NCBI RefSeq assembly: GCF_905220995.1
Contig: NZ_CAJNBJ010000017.1
Location: forward strand, 124,001-188,000
DNA: 64,000 nt
Direction: 5' to 3'
Source of the DNA: Nitrospira defluvii
GTDB taxonomy: Bacteria; Nitrospirota; Nitrospiria; Nitrospirales; Nitrospiraceae
Positions within the stretch are counted from its first letter, which is position 1. The number at the start of each line of letters is the position of its first letter. The translations under genes were made by a program, and so were the position numbers. The notes beneath the pieces were generated by a model. The model was not told the DNA's origin, searched no databases, and saw only the letters and a list, made by a program, of their open reading frames with translations. Below, in pieces: positions 1-7,827 of this stretch.

Positions 1-569
1 CACTGTGACGGCAGCCAGTCGGGGCTGCGGGGCGTGCGCGACGTGTAACAGACGCGCATGTTGAAACCAGTGGCCCGTTGTGCGACCGCCTGTCCGATAC
101 GGCCCATGCCGATGATACCCAGCGTTTTACCCGACACATCGGTGCCGAGCATCTGCGTTGGGGCCCACCCGGACCAGTCGCCGGATCGTACGTAGGCATC
201 GCCTTCAGCCACCCGCCGTGCCACCGCCAGGAGCAACGCCCAGGTCAGATCCGCGGTGGAGTCCGTCAAGACGTCCGGGGTGTTGGTCACCACGATCCCG
301 CGTGCCGACGCGGCGGCAAGGTCGATGTTGTTATAGCCTACGGCATAGTTAGCCAGAATCGTGAGACGAGTCGCCGCGGCCAGCATGGACGCATCGATAC
401 GGTCGGTGAGGGTGCAGATGGCGGCGTCGGCTTCGCATAATCCCGCGGCCAAGGTGTCATGAGCCGGGGCGGCATCGCGAGGTTCGTTCAGCAGCTGATA
501 CTGCTGTCGTGCGGCAGCCATGACCGGATCGGGAAGCAGGCGGGAGATATACAAGCGTGGAGCTGCCAT
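1..569 (-). CDS. D-isomer-specific 2-hydroxyacid dehydrogenase (glyoxylate/hydroxypyruvate reductase-like), 3' end cut by window
   Basis: The reverse strand reads without a stop from the ATG at 569 to the window edge (about 189 residues). It begins MAAPRLYISRLLPDPV and carries the family landmarks: ILANYAVGYNNIDLAAA, a TPDVLTDSTADLTWALLLA helix region, and the Rossmann dinucleotide site GKTLGIIGMGRIGQAVAQRA. The family reduces glyoxylate, hydroxypyruvate or related 2-oxoacids with NAD(P)H in the cytoplasm. The catalytic Arg, Glu and His lie in the missing C-terminal part, so substrate cannot be judged. It diverges from a flavin/Fe-S 2-hydroxyacid oxidase, which suggests the two act on the same 2-hydroxy/2-oxo acid couple; that link is inference. 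Confidence 0.88.
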   Translation of the reverse strand, partial: MAAPRLYISRLLPDPVMAAARQQYQLLNEPRDAAPAHDTLAAGLCEADAAICTLTDRIDASMLAAATRLTILANYAVGYNNIDLAAASARGIVVTNTPDVLTDSTADLTWALLLAVARRVAEGDAYVRSGDWSGWAPTQMLGTDVSGKTLGIIGMGRIGQAVAQRATGFNMRVCYTSRTPRSPDWLPSQ

Positions 570-899
570 GGAGGCCTCGCTGGACTGAGGAGCATCTTAG
601 CGAATCGCACGCCAGGCAACAACCGGCTTCTCCTGTCGTCAGCCGAGCGAGGAGCAGTTTTTGAAAACACTCGATGGTGGCACAGTTCGCTCCCATTCAC
701 TCCTGTGCGGTGTCGGTTTGGCCGTCACCCGCAGGATGCGCAAAAAGGCCGTCCTCATAACCCGCCGTTCGTGAAACGTCGTGCGTCTCTCGTGACAGCT
801 CGGTTGCGGACTCTGACGATTGACGCTTCACGGATGTCGAGAACGCCGCTGGCGGACTTTTTCCGTATCCTGCTAGAATGCGGCAGCGTACACACAAGC
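570..899. other. Divergent intergenic region with both promoters
   Basis: No convincing gene lies in these 330 bases between the divergent dehydrogenase and oxidase genes. The right end holds an extended -10 promoter for the oxidase. Two in-frame ATGs upstream of 900 (for example 834) would lie before that promoter, which is why the later start was chosen for the oxidase. Confidence 0.6.
871..879 (+). promoter_or_regulatory. Extended -10 promoter of the flavin/Fe-S oxidase
   Basis: TGCTAGAAT matches the TGN extended -10 plus a TANNAT hexamer. The predicted transcript start near 886 leaves a leader of about 14 nt before the ATG at 900. No good -35 hexamer is visible at the usual distance. Confidence 0.5.
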
Positions 900-3743
900 A
901 TGACCCTCATCCTACCCAACACCTCATCCGCCGTCGCCAGCGATCTTCGGCACCTGCTTGGACATGCGAAGGTCCAGGACGATGTGCCCACGCTGACGGC
1001 CTATGCGGTCGATGCCAGCATTTATCGCATGACGCCGAAGGCCGTGGTGCTGGCGGAGCACGAGGCGGATATCGACACCGTCGTCCGGTTTGCCGTGGAG
1101 CGGGGCATTCCCCTCACGCCGCGCGCGGCCGGAACGAATCTCACCGGCTCGGCGGTCGGTTCAGGCATCATCCTTGACGTGTCCAAGATGAACCGCATCC
1201 TCGAACTCAACGAGGAGGAGCAGTGGGCGCGGGTGCAACCGGGTATCGTGCTGGCGGAGTTGAACAAGCAACTTGGACGACGCAGTCTCTTGTTCGGTCC
1301 GGATCCGTCCAGCGGTGACATGTGCAAACTCGGCGGCATGATCGCCAATAATTCTTCCGGCCCCCACACCCTCATCTACGGCTCGGTGAAGGACAATGTG
1401 CAGGCGTTGCGAGTCTGTCTGCCGTCCGGAGCCTGGCTCGCTGCCGCCCCGATGGGATTGGACGAGCCGGCGCTTGCACAGCTATTGACCGCTCATTCCA
1501 CCTTGAAGCCGATCCTCGAACTCGTGCAGCGCCAGCGCGGCTTGATCGACAGCAAGAAGCCGACCGTCAGTAAGAACAGTTGCGGCTACAATCTATTCGG
1601 CTTGGCTGATGGGCTCAGTCAGGGGCTGTTTGATCTTCCTAAATTGTTCGTCGGCAGCGAAGGCACGTTGGGCATCGTGAGCGAGGCGACGCTCAGGCTC
1701 GTGCCCAAGCCGCAAGGCACCCTGACCGCCTTGATCCACTTCCGCCGTCTGGAAGAAGTGGGGGAGGCGGTGCCGCATCTGCTGAATCTCCGCCCGAGCG
1801 CGTTGGAGGTGATGGACGCGAACACCTTGAACCTGATCGGCCGGGCTTCACACGGCATTCCCGCCGATGCCGCCGCGACCCTGCTGGCTGAACTCGACAG
1901 CAGCGAGGGCGAGAGTGATCTGCGTGAACGTGCCGACCGCATGGCCGCGATCTGCCGCCGATACCAGCTCTGTGGCGACCTCACCATCGCCTACGACAAG
2001 GAGCAGCGGGATCAACTGTGGAAAGCCAGGAAGGCGCTCTATCCCACGCTCTACCGGTTCGATCCACGCAAGAAGCCGATCAACTTCGTGGATGACGTCG
2101 TCGTGCGCGCCGAACGCATCAGCGAACTGATCCGCTACCTCGAAACGTTCTTTGAGGGCCAGCATGTCCCGGTGGCGATCTTCGGCCATATCGGCAACGG
2201 CAACGCCCACATCACGCCGTTGCTCGACGTGAACGACCGGCAGGACTTCGACAAGATGGTGCAGGCCTACCATGAGATCCATCAGGCCGTGTTGTCCCGC
2301 TTCGGCGGATCGATCTGCGGCGAGCATGGCGATGGCCGGGTGCGCGCCGAGTATGTACGCAAGATGTTCGGCGAGGAACTCTATCAACTCTTCGTCCAGG
2401 TCAAGTGTACCATCGATCCCGCGAATGTGATGAACCCCGGCATCAAGATCAGCGATGCGCCGTTCACCGACCATATCGACTACCAACGCTTGTCCAAATC
2501 CTGTGCGACCTGCGCCAAGTGTAATTCCGTCTGCCCGGTCTACGATGTGTTTCAGTCGGAAGACATGAGCTCGCGCGGTTGGTATGAAATCGTCACGGCC
2601 AAAGATTACTCCTATCTCAACTCGAAGCGGGTGGTGGAGGCCTGTCTCAACTGCAAATCCTGCCGCACGATTTGTCCGGCAGGCGTCGATGTCTCGGAGC
2701 TCATTCTTCAGCGGCGCGCCGAGCAGCCCAATCAAGGAAGCCGGTGGCTGTTTGCCCTTCAATCCAAGTTGCCGATATTTGAAGCAATGCTTAAAGTACT
2801 GGCGAAGACGCAACGCCTCTGGGATCGCCCCGGCCCGCGCGCATTACTCGAGCGTGTGGCGGCGCCGATCTTGAAACGCATCGCCCCCACGGCCAAACTG
2901 CCCGCTGACATGGTACTGCCCACATTGGCTCCGCGTCATCTGCGCGACCGGTATCCCGAGCTCACGCATCCGAACCTGACCGCAGCCGGTCCGCGTGTGG
3001 CCTACTTCCACGGTTGTGCGGCGAACTATTTCGACGACGGGGTGGGGGATGCGGTGATCGGCGTGTTGCGTAAACATAACGTGAAACCTGAGCTTCCTCC
3101 GCAGCGCTGCTCCGGGACGCCCATCGAAACCTACGGCCATGTGGACCTGGTGAAAGACAACGCACGGTTCAATCTGCAGTCGCTCGCGGGGTACGACCAA
3201 GTCGTGACGGGCTGCGCCTCCTGCACCCTCATGCTCAAGGAATACAAGAAGTTCTTCGAGGCGGGGCCGGAGCGGCAGGCGGCTGAGGCGTTGGCCAAAA
3301 AGGTGGTACACATCACCGAGTTCGTCGCGCGTTCGCCGGAGCATCCGCCCATGGGCACGGCGGAAGGTCTGGGGCGCCGGGTGACGTACCATTCCTCATG
3401 CCATCTACGAGCGGCCGGGGTGACGAAGGAACCGCGCCAATTGCTCAAGCAGGTGCCGGGTGCCGACTATGTCGAGATGACCGATGCCGACCGTTGCGCG
3501 GGTGGAGCAGGCACCTACCTCGTGAAGGACTACGATACGTCACAAAAGGTATTCGACCGGAAGCGCAGAAACATCGAGCAGAGCGGCGCAGACACGGTGG
3601 CCACCAGCTGCCCGGCCTGCATGATTCAACTCAATAACGGCTTGCGCGGGCGTGCGGCGGTGAAACATGTCGCCCAGGTGTTGAACGACGCCTATCAAGC
3701 CGGCGCGAACCAGACAGAGACACGATCAGGAGCCGGCCAATGA
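900..3743 (+). CDS. Fused FAD-binding / 4Fe-4S 2-hydroxyacid oxidase (GlcD-GlcF / D-lactate dehydrogenase type)
   Basis: This 947-residue protein joins three parts usually split over two or three subunits. An N-terminal PCMH-type FAD domain (about residues 40-250) has PRAAGTNLTGSAVG and GPDPSSGDMCKLGGMIANN. A GlcD-type C-terminal domain follows, ending in GEHGDGRVRAEYVRKMFG and DPANVMNPGIKI. Next is a ferredoxin region with two clusters (CATCAKCNSVCP and CLNCKSCRTICP), then two cysteine-rich CCG domains (GCASCTLM, SCHLRAAGV, CAGGAGTY, SCPACM). Such enzymes oxidise glycolate, D-lactate or similar acids and pass electrons to quinone or cytochrome. The stop overlaps the next gene, a membrane c-heme protein, by ATGA. 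The start at 900 fits the promoter at 871-879. The exact substrate is not determinable from sequence. Confidence 0.88.
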   Translation: MTLILPNTSSAVASDLRHLLGHAKVQDDVPTLTAYAVDASIYRMTPKAVVLAEHEADIDTVVRFAVERGIPLTPRAAGTNLTGSAVGSGIILDVSKMNRILELNEEEQWARVQPGIVLAELNKQLGRRSLLFGPDPSSGDMCKLGGMIANNSSGPHTLIYGSVKDNVQALRVCLPSGAWLAAAPMGLDEPALAQLLTAHSTLKPILELVQRQRGLIDSKKPTVSKNSCGYNLFGLADGLSQGLFDLPKLFVGSEGTLGIVSEATLRLVPKPQGTLTALIHFRRLEEVGEAVPHLLNLRPSALEVMDANTLNLIGRASHGIPADAAATLLAELDSSEGESDLRERADRMAAICRRYQLCGDLTIAYDKEQRDQLWKARKALYPTLYRFDPRKKPINFVDDVVVRAERISELIRYLETFFEGQHVPVAIFGHIGNGNAHITPLLDVNDRQDFDKMVQAYHEIHQAVLSRFGGSICGEHGDGRVRAEYVRKMFGEELYQLFVQVKCTIDPANVMNPGIKISDAPFTDHIDYQRLSKSCATCAKCNSVCPVYDVFQSEDMSSRGWYEIVTAKDYSYLNSKRVVEACLNCKSCRTICPAGVDVSELILQRRAEQPNQGSRWLFALQSKLPIFEAMLKVLAKTQRLWDRPGPRALLERVAAPILKRIAPTAKLPADMVLPTLAPRHLRDRYPELTHPNLTAAGPRVAYFHGCAANYFDDGVGDAVIGVLRKHNVKPELPPQRCSGTPIETYGHVDLVKDNARFNLQSLAGYDQVVTGCASCTLMLKEYKKFFEAGPERQAAEALAKKVVHITEFVARSPEHPPMGTAEGLGRRVTYHSSCHLRAAGVTKEPRQLLKQVPGADYVEMTDADRCAGGAGTYLVKDYDTSQKVFDRKRRNIEQSGADTVATSCPACMIQLNNGLRGRAAVKHVAQVLNDAYQAGANQTETRSGAGQ

Positions 3744-3982
3744 CCTTTCGCAAAGTGGATCTGATTTTTGTGGTGCTGGCCCTGCTCGTCGTCGGGGGCG
3801 TAGCCTTGTTGCCGTCGCCGCGTGACCGGAACCCGAGAGTGCCGGCCAACAGTACGCACCAGGCGATCACGGTGGAGAGTCAGTGTACGACCTGTCATGC
3901 CCCCCAAGCCGTTCGCCCCTTGCCGGCGCAACATCCCAAGCGGCAAGATTGCCTGCATTGTCACGCGCGGGCACAGGGGTGA
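3740..3982 (+). CDS. Small membrane-anchored protein with two CxxCH heme sites
   Basis: An 80-residue protein with an N-terminal membrane helix (about residues 7-25, VDLIFVVLALLVVGG) and a short exported tail with two c-heme motifs, CTTCH and CLHCH, separated by about 20 residues. It overlaps the upstream oxidase gene by four bases, so the two are translationally coupled. The most likely role is electron acceptor or relay from the oxidase to the periplasmic cytochrome pool. The family is not recognised beyond the heme sites. The axial sixth ligands could be His in THQ and QHPKR. Confidence 0.7.
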   Translation: MTFRKVDLIFVVLALLVVGGVALLPSPRDRNPRVPANSTHQAITVESQCTTCHAPQAVRPLPAQHPKRQDCLHCHARAQG

Positions 3983-4069
3983 TGAGGAGACGAGGCGCGG
4001 TCGGTCGGGGACACGTCAGGCGCGATGGTTCAACGACGATTCATACTGAGAGTGGAGGAATAGTAGATC

Positions 4070-4348
4070 ATGGTCAAAGTGTTGATTCTCGGACCCACGC
4101 TACTCCAGCGGGTAACTGAGCCGGAGTTGGACGTGGAGGTGGATGGGCCGACAGCCATCAAGGCGTTGATCGAAGGCAATGCCGATTTGATGGATGCATT
4201 GGCCCCGTTCGTCGTGCGCGGCGAATTGCTCGTCACCGTCAATCGCAAAGTCGGTTCGCTGGACTCCCTGGTGAAAGACGGTGACGTGCTGAAAATCGCG
4301 CATCAATCCCGCGCCTCCTACGACGGCACGACCGACATTCCCACCTGA
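4070..4348 (+). CDS. MoaD/ThiS-fold (beta-grasp) small protein
   Basis: A 92-residue protein whose body looks like the ubiquitin-like MoaD/ThiS fold: an N-terminal strand (MVKVLILGPTL), a central helix (TAIKALIEGNADLMDALAPF) and the C-terminal strand pattern LVTVNRKVGSLDSLVKDGDVLKI. Sulfur carriers of this family end in Gly-Gly; this one ends GTTDIPT, so it is probably not a thiocarboxylate carrier. A GGAGG sequence lies 11 nt before the start. It may share the transcript of the oxidase and heme genes (86-nt gap). Function unknown. Confidence 0.6.
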   Translation: MVKVLILGPTLLQRVTEPELDVEVDGPTAIKALIEGNADLMDALAPFVVRGELLVTVNRKVGSLDSLVKDGDVLKIAHQSRASYDGTTDIPT

Positions 4349-4372
4349 ACGAGAGTCTTTGGGGAGAGCCGC

Positions 4373-4442
4373 AAGAGCGTATGGCCGATAGCATAGGCAG
4401 GAGGGGCCACTTCCTACCATCGGCCATCAGCCATGCGCTCTT
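4373..4442. repeat. Long imperfect inverted repeat (hairpin) after the MoaD-like gene
   Basis: The arms begin AAGAGCGTATGGC on the left and end GCCATGCGCTCTT on the right, with further pairing inside around GGCCGAT/ATCGGCC. No U-tract follows directly, but TTCTCCTTTCCC does. It probably ends the upstream transcript or separates it from the WYL regulator gene. Confidence 0.45.
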
Positions 4443-4478
4443 CTCCTTTCCCAAGCTCTTCTCGCCCTTGTCCCATCC

Positions 4479-4487
4479 TGGTAGACT
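4479..4487 (+). promoter_or_regulatory. Extended -10 promoter of the WYL regulator
   Basis: TGGTAGACT matches TGN plus a TANNCT hexamer, 37 nt before the ATG at 4525. The match is partial and no clear -35 is seen. Confidence 0.35.
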
Positions 4488-4524
4488 GGCGCCGCACGAG
4501 CGGACTGGCCGGGAGTGAGAAACG

Positions 4525-5508
4525 ATGGCGCGTAACGATCAGGCCGTGCGTCTGTTAGTGGTGTTGAAGCAGCTGGAAGCCTCGCGGCAGGGGCTCACGC
4601 TGGAACAGCTGGCGGAGTCGCTCGCGCCCGGTTCCACCCGCCATCCCCGCACGCTCAGGCGCGATCTCGCCGCGTTGGAGGAAGCCGGGTATCCGCTGGT
4701 GACCGAGCGGATCAATGGTCACACCTGCTGGCGGTTGTTGGAAGGCTTCCGCAATGTTCCCGGCCTGCGGTTTTCGCCCTCGGAATTAATGGCCCTCACG
4801 TTCAGCCGCCGGCTCATCTCTCCCCTCGAAGGCACCGAACTTCACACCTCCCTCCAATCCGCGTTGGGGAAAGCGGCGGCCGCACTGCCTCCGCAGGGGG
4901 TGGCGCTGGTGCAACAGCTCGACGGCACGTTCAGCGTCGGCCTCGGCCCGCACAAACGCTACCGGCAACATCGCGAAACCATCGACCGGTTGACCCGCGC
5001 GATCGCCGACGCCACGACCGTGCAAATCCGGTACGATTCCGCCTCGCGCGGCCGCACGACCAGGCGCGAGGTCGATCCCTATCGGCTCTGGTACGCCACG
5101 GGCGGCCTGTATCTCATCGCCTTCTGTCATTTGCGGCGCGAGCCGCGCATGTTCGCCGTAGAGCGGATTAAGTCCGTGACGCCGACCGATCATCCCTATC
5201 AGATGCCGTTGCATTTCGATCTCGATGCCTTCGTGCAGGACGCGCTCACGGTCATGCGTGGCCCGCGCATCGAGGTGGAACTGGAATTCACGAAAGCCAC
5301 GGCGGCCTGGGTGAAGGATCGCGTCTGGCATGCCACGCAAGGAACCAAACGCGTGAGGGGCGGCGGCTTGCGTATGACCCTCTCTGTCGCCGATACCCGC
5401 GAATTGATCGGTTGGATCCTGAGCTTCGGCAGCGGCGTGAAAGTCCTCAAGCCGGAGAGCCTGCATCAGGCGGTGGTCGAGGAAGCCCTGCGAATCAGCA
5501 AGGCATAG
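4525..5508 (+). CDS. WYL-domain transcriptional regulator (HTH + WYL, YafY type)
   Basis: A 327-residue protein. Residues 1-75 form a winged helix of the DeoR/HTH_11 type (RLLVVLKQLEASRQGLTLEQLAE, then RTLRRDLAALEEAGYPL). Residues about 150-230 form a WYL domain: VQIRYDSASRGRTTRREVDPYRLWYATGG and YLIAFCHLRREPRMFAVERI, with a WCX-like C-terminal extension. WYL regulators sense nucleotides or other ligands and often control stress or defence genes. Its target is unknown; the next genes on the same strand are VapBC and a symporter. Confidence 0.85.
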   Translation: MARNDQAVRLLVVLKQLEASRQGLTLEQLAESLAPGSTRHPRTLRRDLAALEEAGYPLVTERINGHTCWRLLEGFRNVPGLRFSPSELMALTFSRRLISPLEGTELHTSLQSALGKAAAALPPQGVALVQQLDGTFSVGLGPHKRYRQHRETIDRLTRAIADATTVQIRYDSASRGRTTRREVDPYRLWYATGGLYLIAFCHLRREPRMFAVERIKSVTPTDHPYQMPLHFDLDAFVQDALTVMRGPRIEVELEFTKATAAWVKDRVWHATQGTKRVRGGGLRMTLSVADTRELIGWILSFGSGVKVLKPESLHQAVVEEALRISKA

Positions 5509-5679
5509 CTGAGTGCTCCTGCCGATCGTCCGGAACGTCCGCTCCTCGATCTTCCTGAGAATGATCTATCCGCGATCGTTTGCACGTTCGCGATTATCGT
5601 CATGCCTTGACTTCCCTGCTCCCTCGCCGGACAATGTTGTTGAAAAGTTCATTAATCATTGTGCATGTGGAGGTTCATC

Positions 5680-5913
5680 GTGGCAACCGTGAATTTCAGC
5701 GTCCCGGAGGACGTGAAGAAGAAATTCGACAGGGCATTTGCTGGTAAAAATAAAAGCCGCGTGATCGCTGATCTCATGACTCAGGCGGTTCAGGATCAGC
5801 TCATGCTGAAGCGCCGGAGTGAAGCAATCGACTCTCTGTTGAGCCGTCGCCGCACCAAACGGCCGGTACGTGCAGCGGATATTCGACGGGCTCGGGAGAG
5901 TGGCCGTTCGTGA
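5680..5913 (+). CDS. VapB-type antitoxin
   Basis: A 77-residue protein, MATVNFSVPEDVKKKFDRAF at its start, which looks like a ribbon-helix-helix DNA-binding fold with a basic C-terminal tail (RRRTKRPVRAADIRRARESG) of the kind that wraps a PIN toxin. The GTG start at 5680 was chosen because GGAGG lies six bases before it (5669-5673). Its stop overlaps the toxin start by four bases (GTGA), the usual VapBC arrangement. It should neutralise the toxin and repress the operon. Confidence 0.78.
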   Translation: MATVNFSVPEDVKKKFDRAFAGKNKSRVIADLMTQAVQDQLMLKRRSEAIDSLLSRRRTKRPVRAADIRRARESGRS

Positions 5914-6338
5914 CAAGAGTGGTGGTAGATGCCAGTGTCGTTGTGAAATGGCTCTTGCCTCAACGTGAGGATGAGGCAGATGTCGAACAGGCGTTAAGGC
6001 TGATAGAGGGGCTGAGGAGTGGCCGAGTGAGGGTTTTTCAACCGGTGCATTGGCTGGCTGAAACCGCGGCTGTGTTAGTTCGACTCAGCCCGGAAACGGC
6101 CGCGGCTGACGTCGCCGATCTCTACACCATGGACCTCCCGATAGAGAATGGGCCGAATGTGTATCTGACCGCGTGCGAACTGGCACGATCGCTGAATCAT
6201 CATGTGTTCGATACCTTATATCACGCGGTAGCGCTAACCCTGCCGGATACGGTATTAATCACAGCGGATGTTCGATATGAGCGAGCGGCTCGGCAAAGGG
6301 GTTCAATTATGTTACTGAGCGATCTGTCGTTTCTCTAG
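5910..6338 (+). CDS. PIN-domain toxin, VapC family ribonuclease
   Basis: A 142-residue PIN protein. Acidic metal-binding residues are visible in VVVDASVVVKWLL (Asp near residue 7), in the central LAETAAVL segment, in NHHVFDTLYHAVAL and in LITADVRYERAA. VapC toxins are Mg-dependent endoribonucleases that cut tRNA or rRNA. It uses a GTG start that overlaps the antitoxin stop. All expected acidic positions appear intact, so the pair is probably functional. Confidence 0.85.
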   Translation: MTRVVVDASVVVKWLLPQREDEADVEQALRLIEGLRSGRVRVFQPVHWLAETAAVLVRLSPETAAADVADLYTMDLPIENGPNVYLTACELARSLNHHVFDTLYHAVALTLPDTVLITADVRYERAARQRGSIMLLSDLSFL

Positions 6339-6438
6339 TCGCCAAGTTCTTTCGCATGCGTGGACCGTTCCCGTTCACGCTCCTCCGATGATGCTTTCCC
6401 GCCGTGAAACAGGTATCCTTGCCCGTTTGCAGGAAACC

Positions 6439-7785
6439 ATGACGACATCCAAATCCTTTTGCCCATCCATGCCCCTGTACACCCAGGTGCTCATCGCCGT
6501 GATCTTCGGCGGTCTGCTCGGGATGATCTTCGGCCAGGAACCCTATCTGGGTGGCGTTACAAATGCGCAGTTGGGCAAGCTCGGCATGGTCGTCGTGCAG
6601 CTGCTGAAGACGTTGGCCATTCCGCTGATCTTCTTCGCCATTCTTGATGCGCTCATCCGTACGAGCTTGCCGCTCAGCCAGGGCACCAGGCTGCTGGTCA
6701 TTTGCCTGGTCAACGTGTCTGTGGCGATGACGATCGGCCTGGTGATCATGAACACCTGGCAGCCGGGATTATCGTGGCAGGGCCATGTCGATCAGTTACT
6801 GCAGCTGCTGCCAGGGTCCAAAGCTCCGGCCAAAGTCGCGACATCGCAAACACCGATCGAAGACCTCGCCGCCTATATTCCCCGGACTATTTTGGCGCCG
6901 TTTTCCACGAACAATATCATCGGCGTGGTACTCCTGGCCCTCGTCATCGGCGCGCTGCTCCGGAAGCTGCATACGAGGTCGGCGCGGAAGGGCGAGGACG
7001 ATCTGGCCATCGTGCGTCTCGTCGAATGGGTCTACGAATGGCTTGTGCGCATCCTAGGCTGGATCATCCATGCGGTGCCGTTCGCCGTCTTCGGGGTCGT
7101 GGCGCAGGTCGTCGGCAAGTCGGGCCTGGCCGTCTTCTCCATTCTCTGGATTTTCCTCGTGGCGATGCTCGCGGGACTCACGATCCATGCGCTGATCTAT
7201 TACCCGCTCGTCGCCTGGTTCGTGGGCAAGAAGTCACCGAAGGTCTATCTGGGAGAAGGGGCCGACGCGATCATGACGGCCATGTCCTGCAACAGCAGCC
7301 TCGCCACCGTCCCGGTCACGCTGCATTGCCTGAATCGCATGAACGTGTCGGCGCAATCATCACGCCTCGCAGCCTGTGTCGGGACGAATCTGAACAACGA
7401 TGGCATCACCCTCTACGAAGCGATGGCGGCGCTGTTTCTCGCTCAGGCCCTGGGGTACGATCTGTCCTTGATGAGTCAGTTCCTCATCGTGGCCGCATCC
7501 ATCATCGCGGGAGCAGGTGTGGCCGGCATTCCCGAGGCGGGGATGATCGTGCTGCCGCTCGTCTTGTCGGCGGCGGGCTTGCCCGACACGGTTATCGCGG
7601 CCGCCATTCCGCTGATCATGACGGTGGATTGGATCATCGCCCGGGCGCGCTCAGGCGTGAACGTCCTGAGCGACATGCTGGTGGCGATCCTGCTCGATGC
7701 GGGTCGGACGCGGCCCGTTGCCGCGTCAAGCCCTGTGCGGTATCAGGCTGAGGCGGCGCACCCTTCCGAGTCTCAGCCGTCCTGA
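6439..7785 (+). CDS. Dicarboxylate/amino acid:cation symporter (DAACS, GltP/DctA family)
   Basis: A 448-residue inner-membrane transporter. The family signature regions are present: CNSSLATVPVTLHCL in the first re-entrant loop, TNLNNDGITLYEA in the cation/substrate helix TM7 and AGAGVAGIPEAGMIVLPLVL in the second hairpin. It imports dicarboxylates, glutamate/aspartate or neutral amino acids with Na+ or H+. An in-frame ATG at 6388 would add 17 polar residues; the start at 6439 has AGGA four bases upstream and leads straight into the first membrane helix. The serine-rich first loop has Asn-Ser-Ser-Leu where many members have Ser-Ser-Ala, so substrate choice is uncertain. Confidence 0.87.
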   Translation: MTTSKSFCPSMPLYTQVLIAVIFGGLLGMIFGQEPYLGGVTNAQLGKLGMVVVQLLKTLAIPLIFFAILDALIRTSLPLSQGTRLLVICLVNVSVAMTIGLVIMNTWQPGLSWQGHVDQLLQLLPGSKAPAKVATSQTPIEDLAAYIPRTILAPFSTNNIIGVVLLALVIGALLRKLHTRSARKGEDDLAIVRLVEWVYEWLVRILGWIIHAVPFAVFGVVAQVVGKSGLAVFSILWIFLVAMLAGLTIHALIYYPLVAWFVGKKSPKVYLGEGADAIMTAMSCNSSLATVPVTLHCLNRMNVSAQSSRLAACVGTNLNNDGITLYEAMAALFLAQALGYDLSLMSQFLIVAASIIAGAGVAGIPEAGMIVLPLVLSAAGLPDTVIAAAIPLIMTVDWIIARARSGVNVLSDMLVAILLDAGRTRPVAASSPVRYQAEAAHPSESQPS

Positions 7786-7827
7786 CGAACCGTCATCTCG
7801 CAGCTTCAGCGTTCTGCTTTCGCCGCG

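Noticed and set aside
1848-2813. A 321-codon open frame on the minus strand inside the flavin/Fe-S oxidase gene
   Set aside because: It is an antisense shadow of a gene with full motif support; its translation has no recognisable domain.
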